The notes under the pieces are model-generated. The model was not told the DNA's origin. It saw only the letters and a list, made by a program, of their open reading frames with translations, and did not search any database. A DNA stretch of 64,000 nt from NCBI GenBank assembly GCA_028707085.1, contig JAQTUW010000016.1, forward strand, positions 1-64,000, in the 5' to 3' direction. Made by a program: the position numbers and the translations under genes. Origin of the DNA: Methylococcales bacterium. GTDB lineage: Bacteria; Pseudomonadota; Gammaproteobacteria; Methylococcales; Methylomonadaceae. Below, piece after piece: positions 1 through 9,400 of this stretch; position 1 is the stretch's first letter, and each line of letters starts with the position of its first letter.

Positions 1-497
1 TGTGCATCCGAAACATCCGCCATCGCTTTGCCCTGAGTCTGATCGGAAAAAACGGTTAACACCGCCTGAACAACACTCTTGGCAACTTCCGCATCATCCG
101 ATGCATAAGCAATATCGAAAATATCCCTATCCCCGGAACTTTTGATCGTTATCTCTTTTTTCAGCTTTTCGATCAATTCATTACTGACCACTTCCCGGCT
201 TGGATTTAAAAGAGATAATTCTATGATTTTTTCCAGATTCGGCCGGGTAAACATTAACTGCTGAATAATTCTGATCATCGCGCCTACATCCGGCTCAATC
301 ACCATACCTTTCATCAAAGGTCTTATCATTGTAGCCGTATCAATATGGACTTTGGCTTGAGATTCATATTTATCTCGCATGAAAAAAACAAAAGTCCAGG
401 CTGCGGCACAAAAAAATAGCGCAATAAAAACCGCTATCCTTTTATACCTCATCAGTCCTTTAAAATAAAAATAAATCTCTGAAAATTGTTGCTGCAT
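1..497 (-). CDS. Wzz-like polysaccharide chain-length determinant (XrtA/PEP-CTERM exopolysaccharide type), partial
   Basis: This open frame is absent from the ORF track. I read it from an ATG at 497 on the minus strand, and it runs without a stop off the left edge, giving about 165 residues. It opens with a short cytoplasmic stretch, then one hydrophobic segment at about residues 17-38 (motif 'IAVFIALFFCAAAWTFVFF'), followed by a periplasmic region. That is the layout of Wzz/chain-length proteins, which sit in the inner membrane and set exopolysaccharide chain length. The two genes upstream on the same strand (export lipoprotein and PrsT-like TPR lipoprotein) match the order seen in XrtA/PEP-CTERM exopolysaccharide loci. 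No strong ribosome binding site is visible. The assignment to the XrtA-linked subgroup is inferred from context; the C-terminal half lies outside the window. Confidence 0.8.
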   Translation of the reverse strand, partial: MQQQFSEIYFYFKGLMRYKRIAVFIALFFCAAAWTFVFFMRDKYESQAKVHIDTATMIRPLMKGMVIEPDVGAMIRIIQQLMFTRPNLEKIIELSLLNPSREVVSNELIEKLKKEITIKSSGDRDIFDIAYASDDAEVAKSVVQAVLTVFSDQTQGKAMADVSDA

Positions 498-701
498 TCT
501 TAAAGTTTAATTGTTTGTTAGAAACCCACCATCTTACAGCTACATCATCATGCCTGCTATCGCATAATAATCAAAGCTTAATTATGGTTTTTTTAAATAC
601 CAAACCCTACACATTAAATTTTCATTGAGGTTTTACACACCATAATAGAGTGATTTTCACAAGTTACCCATTTTTGATCTATTGAACCCTACCCAAACCA
701 T

Positions 702-1433
702 TTAAAACAGGCTATCAGGTATAATTAAAATATCGCCTGGCATCATTAATACATTGGCCGTTAGATCTGCATTATCAATCAGATCGTCAATCCGGACGGC
801 ATATGTTTTTAACTCGCCATTTGTCTTGCGGATGACCGAGGATCTATTTCCATCAGCGTATTGATTAAGGCCAATCTGAATCACCACATCAAGCAATGTC
901 ATGCCTCTCTCGTAAGGTATATTTCTTCCCTGATAGCGGCCTATTCCACCCATGCCACCCATGCCGCCACCGCCGCCACCGCCTATACCGCCGCCTATAC
1001 CGCCACCTCCGCCCATGCCGCCGCCCATTCCACCGCCGCCGGTACCGCCGCCAATCCGACCTATCACCCGGATCTGCTGATCTTTAACGCCTTTAAAACC
1101 ATGCGCCATCACTACGACTTGCGGGCTTTTTACATAGGTCATCAATACATTTTCAATATCCCGCGCCAGTTCATAGGGTGTTTTGCTCATTGCCAATAAT
1201 TCTTCCACCAGCGGGAAACTGATCTTCCCGTCCGGCCGAACAACCGCCGAGGTTGACAATTCGGGGTTACCCCAGACAAAAATGGACAAACTGTCGCCCG
1301 GTCCAATTTTATAGGTGTAATCCGAGTCCTGGCGCACATCCTCAAGTAAAGGATACGAATAACAGCCCACCAATCCTGTTCCAAAAATCATACACAACAA
1401 GCCAAGTCGAAATATCCTACCCGTCATAAACAT
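702..1433 (-). CDS. Wza-like polysaccharide export lipoprotein with glycine-rich insert
   Basis: This is an outer-membrane polysaccharide export protein of the Wza/KpsD class. A Poly_export domain begins at 'YKIGPGDSLSIFVWGNPELS' and an SLBB-like domain fills the C-terminal third. A lipoprotein signal with lipobox GLVGC is clear. The longest frame opens at 1478, three bases after the upstream stop, but the internal ATG at 1433 has an AAGAG site about 9 bases upstream and gives a normal 24-residue lipoprotein signal, so I prefer it. Between the two domains lies a run of about 38 residues that is almost entirely Gly with a few Met and Ile. I do not know this run from typical family members. The gene sits between prsT-like and wzz-like genes, so it is probably part of an exopolysaccharide operon. 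Confidence 0.85.
   Translation of the reverse strand: MFMTGRIFRLGLLCMIFGTGLVGCYSYPLLEDVRQDSDYTYKIGPGDSLSIFVWGNPELSTSAVVRPDGKISFPLVEELLAMSKTPYELARDIENVLMTYVKSPQVVVMAHGFKGVKDQQIRVIGRIGGGTGGGGMGGGMGGGGGIGGGIGGGGGGGMGGMGGIGRYQGRNIPYERGMTLLDVVIQIGLNQYADGNRSSVIRKTNGELKTYAVRIDDLIDNADLTANVLMMPGDILIIPDSLF
940..1055 (-). repeat. Low-complexity GGN-codon tract inside the export lipoprotein gene
   Basis: The DNA here is a run of imperfect CCG/CCACC triplets (GGN codons on the coding strand) that encodes the poly-Gly/Met/Ile insert. Short sub-repeats such as 'ccgcctatacc' occur twice in tandem. Such tracts can change length by slippage, but no length variation can be seen from one sequence. Confidence 0.75.
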
Positions 1434-1481
1434 GATTGTGCTCTTGGAATTTTGCAATAGATAAGAATTTAATAACATTGG

Positions 1482-3887
1482 CTATTTTTTTCCATTGGAT
1501 TCAAGTTCTTTCATCAGTTTTTTAGCATCGCTCTTCCCTGCAAAATTCAGATGCTGCTTTTCGGATAAGGCAAGCGCATGCTTTAACTCACTTAACGCCG
1601 TTGCTTTATTACCATTATCAAAGTGCGCAACAGCCAAATGATATCTTAACTCCACCAGCGTAGGCTCCTTGAGAATCAGACTGTCCAATAGCTTGAGCCC
1701 GAGCGCTAACTGTCCGGTTCTGACCAGTCCCCATCCGTATGTATCCTGAAAAACCGGCTTGTCGCTTTCTTTAAATTTCTCGGCTAGCGCAAAGCCTTTT
1801 TTAACATTATCCGGATTGATGGAATCAAGCAGCAACTCAGCCAAATTATTAATGGCCATTTCCGATTCCGGATGCTTTTCCAACAGGCGTTCATATGTTT
1901 TAATCGCATTCGAACTATCACCCGTTTGCTGATACCAACCGGCTAAAGCCAATTCTAACCTGAGATCATCAGGATTCGCCTCAAGACCTTGCAAATATAT
2001 TTCTCTGGCCGGCTCAGGGCTTTTGCGCAGCACCACCTCGATTCGGGCCAATTCCAGATAAAGCGACACCACATTGGGCATTCTCACCAGTTGCTCCGTC
2101 ATTAACTGCTTGGCATTGGCAAGATCGTGATTGGCGAAATAAAGCTCACCCAGCACGCCCACTACAGTCAGATTATCCGGATATTTGCGATGGTGCTTTT
2201 GTAAGTAGGCAATTGCTTTATCCCTGGCTTTAAGTCCGTCATACGATCGGGCCAGATTGACCATCGATTTGAAATCATCCGGGCGATTTTCAAGCAGTTT
2301 CTCGTAGATGGCAATGGCTTCGGCATATTGCCCCTTACCTTGTAAAATATTGGCTTGAAAGTAAAACGGTGTAGCTTTGTCTCTTGAAAACATGGCAAAA
2401 CGCTGCACGGTGGTTTCGGCGTCGTCCCATTTTTTTTCTTCAATGTCCAGAGCGGCTTTTACGCCAAGCAGCATTTCCTGATTAGGCTTGAGCTTTAAAG
2501 CCTTTTCCAGAATCATTCTGGCCATTTCTTTCTGATTTGCCTGCAGGTAAGCATCGTACACGGGAAAAAAAGCGCCCATATTTGCCGGATTGACATCAAG
2601 CGCCTGCTTAAAATATTTTTCCGCCTGTCGGCTATCATTCTTTGCAACATAGGCCTGACCCAGCAATAAAAATGCATCGCCGGTATCGTTCCTGCTCCAG
2701 GAGGTTTTATTGAGCAAATCAATGGCTTCATCCAGCCTGTTTTGACTGATCAATAACCGGGCTTTCAGCAAACTGGCGTCGACAAAATCGGAATTGGCTT
2801 TTAAAACCTTGTCAACAATCGCCTCAACTTCATTATATTGTTTTTTGCTCAAGGCGACTTCACCTAACAGCGTCTGGGCAATCAACCCCAGCGGCTGATT
2901 CTGTTCCTTTTCGATGACCTGCTGTAAACCTTTTACAGCCGAATCCGGATAATTGTTCGCCAGCATCCATCTCGACAGCTCAAGTACATGGACAGTACTC
3001 AGCTTATTACTGTTTATCCATTGCAGGTATTGCTCTTCAACACGGTTCTTGTTTTTAGCGTTCAAAAATTCCAGCAGAATCAATTTGGGTTCGAGCTTAT
3101 CCGGTGATTCATCAACCAGGCCTTGCAACAACGCTTCAGACTCTTTCAACTTGTCAACCATGGAATAAATAGTTGCCAGTTTGAATCTGTACTCTTCCGT
3201 CTCAGGATAATATTTAATCAATTCCTTGTAATCTTCGATCATTGCATTACTATTGTTTCGTTCAGCACTGACTTTGATTCTGCTAAAGCGTAGCGGAATG
3301 TTCGCTACGTTCATTTTCAGGCCGGCGTCAATTAACGCCAAAGCCTGATCCAGTTCGCCATGCCTGATATGCAGACCGACTTTCAAGGAAAGCACATCAA
3401 TGTTTCCGGGATCAACCGCCTCAACAGCAGCCAGGGTTCGCAGAGCCGCATCGTCCTTGCCCTGGCGAATATAAGCAGTCGCCTTAAGAATTTGCGCGTC
3501 AAGATTGTTAGGGTGAGCAACCAAAACAGCTTCCGCCTGTTCCAGGGCTTTATCATAGTCATTGAATAGAATGTCGATCACGCCCAATTTTAATCTTGCT
3601 GCAATCAAGCCGGGATCCAGCTCCAGAGCTCTACCTAAATTTTGCCGCATCGATTTGAAATTGTTATGCTTTTCATCCATCATCGCCATGTAGTAATATG
3701 CTTCGCCCTTCTGGTCTTTCTGGCTGGATAATTTGAATTCAAGCAGCGCATGGTCAAAATCGCCATGCTCAAAGAATTTCCTGCCTTTGTCCAAATGGCT
3801 GTCCGCCGATTCCTGAGACGAACTACAGGCTGTCAATAACAAGATGCCCACTGCCAACAGAACTGGTTTTTTTCTAATGCTTTTCAT
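1482..3887 (-). CDS. prsT: PrsT-like TPR-repeat lipoprotein of the XrtA/PEP-CTERM system
   Basis: A protein of about 800 residues made almost wholly of tetratricopeptide repeats, with many 'A..LY...G....A...' units and 'NP.N..A' turns. It has a lipoprotein signal ending in LTAC. I start it at the ATG at 3887 (MKSIRKKP...), which has GGTGA 8 bases upstream. The track's start at 3905 lacks a ribosome binding site and adds six residues in front of the charged n-region. TPR lipoproteins of this size next to Wza- and Wzz-like genes are the PrsT family of PEP-CTERM/exosortase A loci, thought to act in exopolysaccharide assembly or export. The length is slightly below the roughly 900 residues I associate with the family. 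No exosortase is visible in the window, so the PrsT label rests on architecture and neighbours. Confidence 0.8.
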   Translation of the reverse strand: MKSIRKKPVLLAVGILLLTACSSSQESADSHLDKGRKFFEHGDFDHALLEFKLSSQKDQKGEAYYYMAMMDEKHNNFKSMRQNLGRALELDPGLIAARLKLGVIDILFNDYDKALEQAEAVLVAHPNNLDAQILKATAYIRQGKDDAALRTLAAVEAVDPGNIDVLSLKVGLHIRHGELDQALALIDAGLKMNVANIPLRFSRIKVSAERNNSNAMIEDYKELIKYYPETEEYRFKLATIYSMVDKLKESEALLQGLVDESPDKLEPKLILLEFLNAKNKNRVEEQYLQWINSNKLSTVHVLELSRWMLANNYPDSAVKGLQQVIEKEQNQPLGLIAQTLLGEVALSKKQYNEVEAIVDKVLKANSDFVDASLLKARLLISQNRLDEAIDLLNKTSWSRNDTGDAFLLLGQAYVAKNDSRQAEKYFKQALDVNPANMGAFFPVYDAYLQANQKEMARMILEKALKLKPNQEMLLGVKAALDIEEKKWDDAETTVQRFAMFSRDKATPFYFQANILQGKGQYAEAIAIYEKLLENRPDDFKSMVNLARSYDGLKARDKAIAYLQKHHRKYPDNLTVVGVLGELYFANHDLANAKQLMTEQLVRMPNVVSLYLELARIEVVLRKSPEPAREIYLQGLEANPDDLRLELALAGWYQQTGDSSNAIKTYERLLEKHPESEMAINNLAELLLDSINPDNVKKGFALAEKFKESDKPVFQDTYGWGLVRTGQLALGLKLLDSLILKEPTLVELRYHLAVAHFDNGNKATALSELKHALALSEKQHLNFAGKSDAKKLMKELESNGKK

Positions 3888-5102
3888 TAATAAATTCACC
3901 AACATAATTCAGTTACTAAAAGTTGCTCACGAGAGGCTACGGAATACCCAGGATCAAACAGCGCAAACCCACTTCACCCGGCCCAGAAAAGCCGGACAAG
4001 CTAAACATCCGGGTTGTTAACACTGTTTCAGCATCTTTCTGCGTCGAACCGGACGGATCTTAGCTACCCGGGAGTTCCCACTTTTCTGCCTTTACATCTA
4101 TGACTAACCAAAAGCCTAAGCGCATCTTCGCATTGCAACTCATATCGTAATGAGCGCACATAGCACATTTGTTTTCTTAAATATCCAGAACCCGGAGACT
4201 CATTTTCGCGGCAAAGACAATTTCTAACACTAACCCGCATCCGGAAACCGCATTTCCCGATTTCCTGCAATTGAGTCATGGATCATTCACCTGCAATTTG
4301 GCTCATAATCTGTTTACATAAAATCATGCAACCCATGATAACGCCCCGACATTCGATAAATACCGGAAAGGCGCAAGCTGAAAACTGTCCGGGGGATAGA
4401 AAATAGTCGCGTAAAATCAACCTGAACCAATCATAGCGCATTTCAGGCAGCGCAAATGCATAAAAATTTAGAGGCAAAATGCTATAGAGTATTCGCACAT
4501 CAAATCCGGGTTTTCATAATCCTCCTACCCTTCCTGTAGCAGAGGAAACTGAGGCGCCACAATTAGATGTGCAATAATTATATTCTAGCATGGAAGCGCC
4601 CTCTCAGGCAGTCATGTAACGTTTCCAAGGAATCTCGGATTTGTTCGTCCGGTTTGACGCAAATTCGACAGCAGATGGCGAATACCCGCCATTCCGGCCG
4701 ACATCTTCGGCAACCAGCATTCAACTTGCGAGCAATTTTTTGTTTCCTCGCCGTTTTGCCAACCACACTACCAAGAGGCTGTCCGTCAAAAGAAGATGGA
4801 CGAACGACTGCTTGTCCTCAATCCCTTCCGGTAGGCGAGAAAATATAAAAATGCTAAAAGTGATCGACGCCAGCGATACGTTCAACCCCGGTAAACAGAA
4901 CATTTCAAACCATGTTCCACACTAGTAGTCCGCCAATTTTGTTTTGACGAACAGGCTAATCTGCTGCCGGGGTATTTTGACAGAGGTTTAGGCGGCATGG
5001 ATGCCGACTCAAGCCTACATGGATGTATTCACGGCGTCCTCTGGCGGAATACCCCGGCAGCAGATGGGTAGCTCTATTCATCATTGTAACATTGGCGAAC
5101 CA
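3888..5102. other. Gene-poor stretch upstream of the exopolysaccharide genes
   Basis: No convincing gene is seen. ORFs of 60-95 codons here overlap each other on both strands and lack homology I recognise. On the minus strand at about 4582-4590 there is an extended -10 (TGCTAGAAT), followed by AGGAGG and a six-codon reading frame (ATG at 4517, stop at 4500). This could be the start of a long leader for the prsT operon, but that is speculative. An inverted-repeat element (4961-5063) lies near the right end. Confidence 0.5.
4961..5063. repeat. 103-bp element with 26-bp imperfect terminal inverted repeats
   Basis: The left arm (4961-4986, starting CTGCTGCCGGGGTATT) and the right arm (5038-5063, ending AATACCCCGGCAGCAG) are reverse complements over 26 bp with three mismatches. 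The 51-bp loop holds no gene. It resembles the palindromic intergenic repeats found in many proteobacterial genomes. No second copy is seen in this window. Confidence 0.7.
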
Positions 5103-5268
5103 CTAGGAGCCTGTCCGAGAATAGAAAACCTACTGCGGAAAAGCCATTTTGGCCGGATTTCCTGCGCATTTTCGTTAAATAGCGCAACTATTCCGCCTCA
5201 AATGCCCAAAAAATCCAACTCAAAAGGCTTTCCCTCGCTACGGCTTTTATTCTCGGACAGGCTTCTAG
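5103..5268. mobile_element. MITE-like element, copy 1
   Basis: A 166-bp non-coding unit bounded by terminal inverted repeats of about 24 bp. The left end reads CTAGGAGCCTGTCCGAGAAT and the right end is its near-perfect reverse complement, ATTCTCGGACAGGCTTCTAG. The interior is nearly identical to copy 2 at 6211-6374 and in the same orientation. The CTAG at both ends could be the target duplication, which would fit an IS5-type transposase acting in trans. That family link is inference. Confidence 0.8.
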
Positions 5269-5309
5269 GAGACTCATTTCAATTTTGTCGCAGGGTGGAC
5301 AAGAACCAT

Positions 5310-6164
5310 TCAGGTTTTCTGCTCGGGCAAACTTATATTTTCCACCCGTTCAGGCGGAACAGGATGCAACGGCTTTGAATATCTGGATTGAATCTGCTTT
5401 ACATAATTGCGCGTTTCCTGAAATGGCGGAACGCCATGATATCTTTCGACCGCCGCCTCGCCAGCATTATATGCAGCCACCACCCACTCGACTTTTCCGT
5501 CGAAATGGCGTAGCAGCCAGTGCAGATACGCCGTGCCGCCTTTTATGTTCTGAATGGGATTCCAGGTATCCTTAACGCCAAAACGTTCGGCTGTTTCAGG
5601 AATTAACTGCATCAGTCCCTGGGCATTTTTGCCGGACAACGCTGCGGAATTAAAACCCGACTCCACCTGGATGACAGCCATTACCAACTGCGGATCGATA
5701 CCATACCCCAAGGCAATTTGATTGACCCAGGCCGCAACCTTCTGTCTTTCCGGACTTGATTCCAAAACAAAACGAAATGCCGGCTTGGCGGGCTTGCAGT
5801 CATTGTCGGCGACCGGCTCGACATCCCGGAACCTGACCAGCATGTTTTTCGCATGCGGGTCGCCACCATCAGCCGCCTGCTTGAACCAGTGCATGGCCAG
5901 ACCTGAATCCCTGTGTACGCCTCGGCCATTAAAATACATAAAGCCAATATTGTATGCCGATTCGACATCCCCTTCGAGCGCAGCCTGACAATACAAAGCA
6001 AAGGCTTGCCGGTAATCCTGCCTCACACCTTCCCGGCCATGCTCATAAGCGACAGCCTTAAGCCGGATTTTATCTGTCGATTCGGCCACTTCTCCGGCGA
6101 ATCCCAAACGCTCCAGGCAGCTTAAAATCAACACAAGCATTAACTGTTTTTTTTTATTCGACAT
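5310..6164 (-). CDS. Lytic murein transglycosylase (SLT domain) with Sel1-like repeats
   Basis: A 284-residue secreted protein that cleaves peptidoglycan glycan strands. It has a Lys-rich n-region and hydrophobic signal peptide, a Sel1-like repeat region at about residues 40-105 ('SAYNIGFMYFNGRGV'), then an SLT/lysozyme-like domain from about 140. The catalytic Glu is E168 in 'AVIQVESGFNSAALS'; 'AQGLMQLIPETAERFGV' and 'VAAYNAGEAAV' are the other signature motifs. The ATG start has AGAGAG about 8 bases upstream. The gene stands alone between two copies of the same MITE-like element: copy 1 ends 41 bp after its stop and copy 2 begins 46 bp before its start. Confidence 0.92.
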   Translation of the reverse strand: MSNKKKQLMLVLILSCLERLGFAGEVAESTDKIRLKAVAYEHGREGVRQDYRQAFALYCQAALEGDVESAYNIGFMYFNGRGVHRDSGLAMHWFKQAADGGDPHAKNMLVRFRDVEPVADNDCKPAKPAFRFVLESSPERQKVAAWVNQIALGYGIDPQLVMAVIQVESGFNSAALSGKNAQGLMQLIPETAERFGVKDTWNPIQNIKGGTAYLHWLLRHFDGKVEWVVAAYNAGEAAVERYHGVPPFQETRNYVKQIQSRYSKPLHPVPPERVENISLPEQKT

Positions 6165-6210
6165 TTGCTTGCTCTCTAAACAGTTGTAAAGCCGAAAACC
6201 TACAAAAAAC

Positions 6211-6374
6211 CTAGGAGCCTGTCCGAGAATAGAAAACCTACTACGGAAAAGCCATTTTGGCCGGATTTCCTGCGCATTTTCGTTAAATAGCGCAATTCCA
6301 CCTCAAATGCCCAAAAAATCCAACTCAAAATGGCTTTCCCTCGCTACGGCTTCTATTTTCGGACAGGCTCCTAG
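6211..6374. mobile_element. MITE-like element, copy 2
   Basis: A 164-bp unit nearly identical to copy 1 at 5103-5268. It starts CTAGGAGCCTGTCCGAGAAT and ends TTTTCGGACAGGCTCCTAG. Its outer terminal repeats match each other better than those of copy 1 (GGCTCCTAG rather than GGCTTCTAG). It carries no gene. It sits between the transglycosylase start and the end of the RND pump gene. Confidence 0.8.
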
Positions 6375-6495
6375 CCTTCCAGAATGCCGGCGCATGCCAA
6401 TAACAGCCACTTTGCTCAGTTTACAACGAATTGGCTATTTTCACCACTGTGACAGTTTCAAGATTGCCAGCCACTGCTTCCCGGCGTACTTCCGA

Positions 6496-9400
6496 TCATG
6501 CCTTTTTCTGCGTAAACCGCCCAAATTTCAATAAAACGGCCGGCAACATCAGCAAATTCAATACTGTCGAAGAAGCAAGTCCACCTATGATTATAGCGGC
6601 CATCGGCCCCATTATTTCCCGTCCCGGATTATCGCTATCAATAGCGATAGGCAGCATCGCCAAGGCAGTGACCAGCGCGGTCATCAGAATTGATGGCAGC
6701 CTTTCCTGCGCGCCTCTTACCGCAGTACCATATCCCCATGGCAAACCGTCCACTTCAACCAAATGCCGATAATGGGAAATCAGCATAATGCAATTCCGCA
6801 CCGTGATGCCAAACAGGGTAATGAATCCGACAAAAGAACCCACCGATAAAGCCGAATGGGTCACCAGTACAGCGGCAACGCCACCCAGCAAGGCAAACGG
6901 CAGGTTCACCAGTGTCAGGCAGGTATGCCGAACACTGCCCAGGGCGACATAAATCAGCAGCAAAACACCCGCTCCGGCCAGCAAGGCATGCAAAATCAAA
7001 GCCTGTCTGGCTTTGGCCTGCTCCAGCGCCGCACCGATAAATTCCGGATACACTCCTTGCCGCCAATTTATTTGATTTAATACTTTGCCTTTCAATTCAC
7101 TAATGAATTCATCCATATCCCGATCATCGACATTACAGGTCACTGTAGAAACACGTTGAGCATCATGATGCAAAATATTGTAGCGGCCTTCCGTATGCCG
7201 AATATCGGCAATCTCGCCCAGCAACACCCGCTGACCATCGGCATTTTTCAACGCTAATTGTTGCAAGGACTCCGCCTGCATGCGTAACGACTGCGGCAAA
7301 GTGACAACCACGTTGACGATGCGGTTCCCGTGTATGTTTTTACCGACCATGCGACCTTCGTAAGCGGTTTGCAGCGCCGTCATGACCTGCCCGGAATTTA
7401 TTCCCCGAAACCTGAGCTGCTCCGGATTCAACTGCACCTGCAACATCGCTGTCAGAGGTTGCGAACGCAACTGCACATCTTCGACACCAGCCATGCCATT
7501 CATAATCTGCCGTACACTTTGCGCCTTATCATCCAGTAGCGCCAAATCGTTACCGTAAATATTGACCACAACGGCGGCCGTGTAACCGGAAATGGTCTCA
7601 TCCACTCGCTCTGTCAAAAAGGTGTTGGCCTCATAATGTATCCCCGGAAAAACATCCAGAATTGCCCGTAAACTATCCAATACTGCTTGCTGTTCAAATC
7701 CGGACAACGGTTTTAAACGCACTTCGTATTCGCTGTAATGACTACCATAAGTGTCAGCCCCGCGCTCTGCCCTGCCGGCCCATTGCGAAACCGATTCGAC
7801 ACCTCCTATATCTAAAAATTGCCGAGTCAGTTGAGCGCCAATCCGTATCGACTCCTGCAGCGATGTCCCCGGTACACTGGCCGTATGCACGATGAAATGA
7901 CCTTCACGCAATTCGGGCAAAAACTTATGCTCCATTCGCAAGAAAGCAATCATCCCCAACACGCACAACCCCATCCCCAGGCCCGCGAGCGGATAAAAAT
8001 ATTTCAACACCCAACCGAGCATTTTGGTGTACATTGGTTTTAATCGCCTAACCAAAGGCGGATCAGGTTCGTCAGGCAGACGCTTGTTCAATAGCAGACT
8101 GCACAAGGCAGGCGTCAAGGTCAAGGCCACCAGCAAAGACATCAGAATGGCCAGAATATAGGAATATCCCAAAGGGGCAAACAGTCGTCCAGCCACACCG
8201 TCCAGGGTTAGCAAAGGCACAAAGACCAACGTGATGATAAAACTGGCGTAGACCACCGAACTGCGCACTTCCATCGATGCCTGATAAATGACTTCGCTCG
8301 GCTTGCCCGGTCTGACTTGCAACTGATTTTCCCGTAAACGCCGAAAAATGTTTTCGGTATCAATGATTGCATCATCCACCACCTCCCCCAGCGCAATCGC
8401 CAGGCCGCCCAGAACCATGATATTCAAATTGGCCCCGCTCTCCAGTAACAAGATGACGGCCATCATCAGCGATAGCGGGATTGCCAGCGCAGCAATCAAG
8501 GCGCTTCGAAAATTGAACAAAAACAGATAAAGAATCAGCACCACAAAAAAACCGCCTATCAACAGATGCCGGGATAAATTCTGAACAGAGGTTTCAATGT
8601 AATCGGCAGGCCGAAACAGATGTGAATAAAAATTGATGGATTGCTGTGCGAATAAAGGCCCAAAATCGTTCAATACGGCTTCGACCTGTCTGGATACCGA
8701 CAAGGTATTGGCGCCATACTGACCGATGACCATTAATACAATGCCGGGGTTACCCATAATTTGCGCTGCCCCGATTGGCGGTTCTGCCGAATAGGCAATA
8801 TCGGCAACGTCACCCAGAGTAATATTTTCACCGTTCCGCCGCTTGACGACCACCCCTCTGAATTGCTCCGGATTTACCGGCTGACCCGTGATTTGCAGAG
8901 TAAAGCGCTGATTGCTGTTTTCAATAAAGCCCGCGCCATTCATTTCCGCCGCACCGCCGGCAGCAGTGACGATATCTTCTATCGCCAGATTGAAACGCTG
9001 CAGCGCATCGGGTCTGATCTGCACCTGCAATTGCTGAATATCGCCGCCGAACACATTGATATCGGCAACGCCGGGAATGGCCAGCAGACGCGGCGTCAAT
9101 GACCAGTCCACCAAGGTACGCAACTCCATCAAGGTTCTGACATCCGAACTCATGCCCACAGTCAGCACAGTTGCCGAGGACGAGGACAAGGGAACGGCCA
9201 CTGGCATCGCTATTCCGGCCGGCAAACGCTGACTGATACTTGCCAGCCGTTCACTAACCAACTGCCGGTTACGATAGACATCGCTATCTTCGGCAAATGT
9301 CGCCGTCACAATGGACAAACCCTGAATCGACTGGGATCGCAAGGTTTTCAGGCCGATCAAGCCGCTGATGGCGTTTTCGATCTGCTGGGAAACCAGCACT

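Noticed and set aside
861-1199. Plus-strand ORF rich in Ala, Thr and His opposite the export lipoprotein gene
   Set aside because: It arises from the GGN-codon repeat read in antisense and has no start signals.
3906-4500. Cyclic-di-GMP riboswitch or sigma-54 promoter upstream of the exopolysaccharide genes
   Set aside because: Such control would be expected for an exopolysaccharide locus, but I could not find the conserved GEMM core or a TGGC-N10-TTGC-type promoter on the minus strand.
4567-4925. Overlapping 60-94 codon ORFs on both strands
   Set aside because: No recognisable similarity, no good ribosome binding sites, and the frames overlap each other; at best a remnant too degraded to name.
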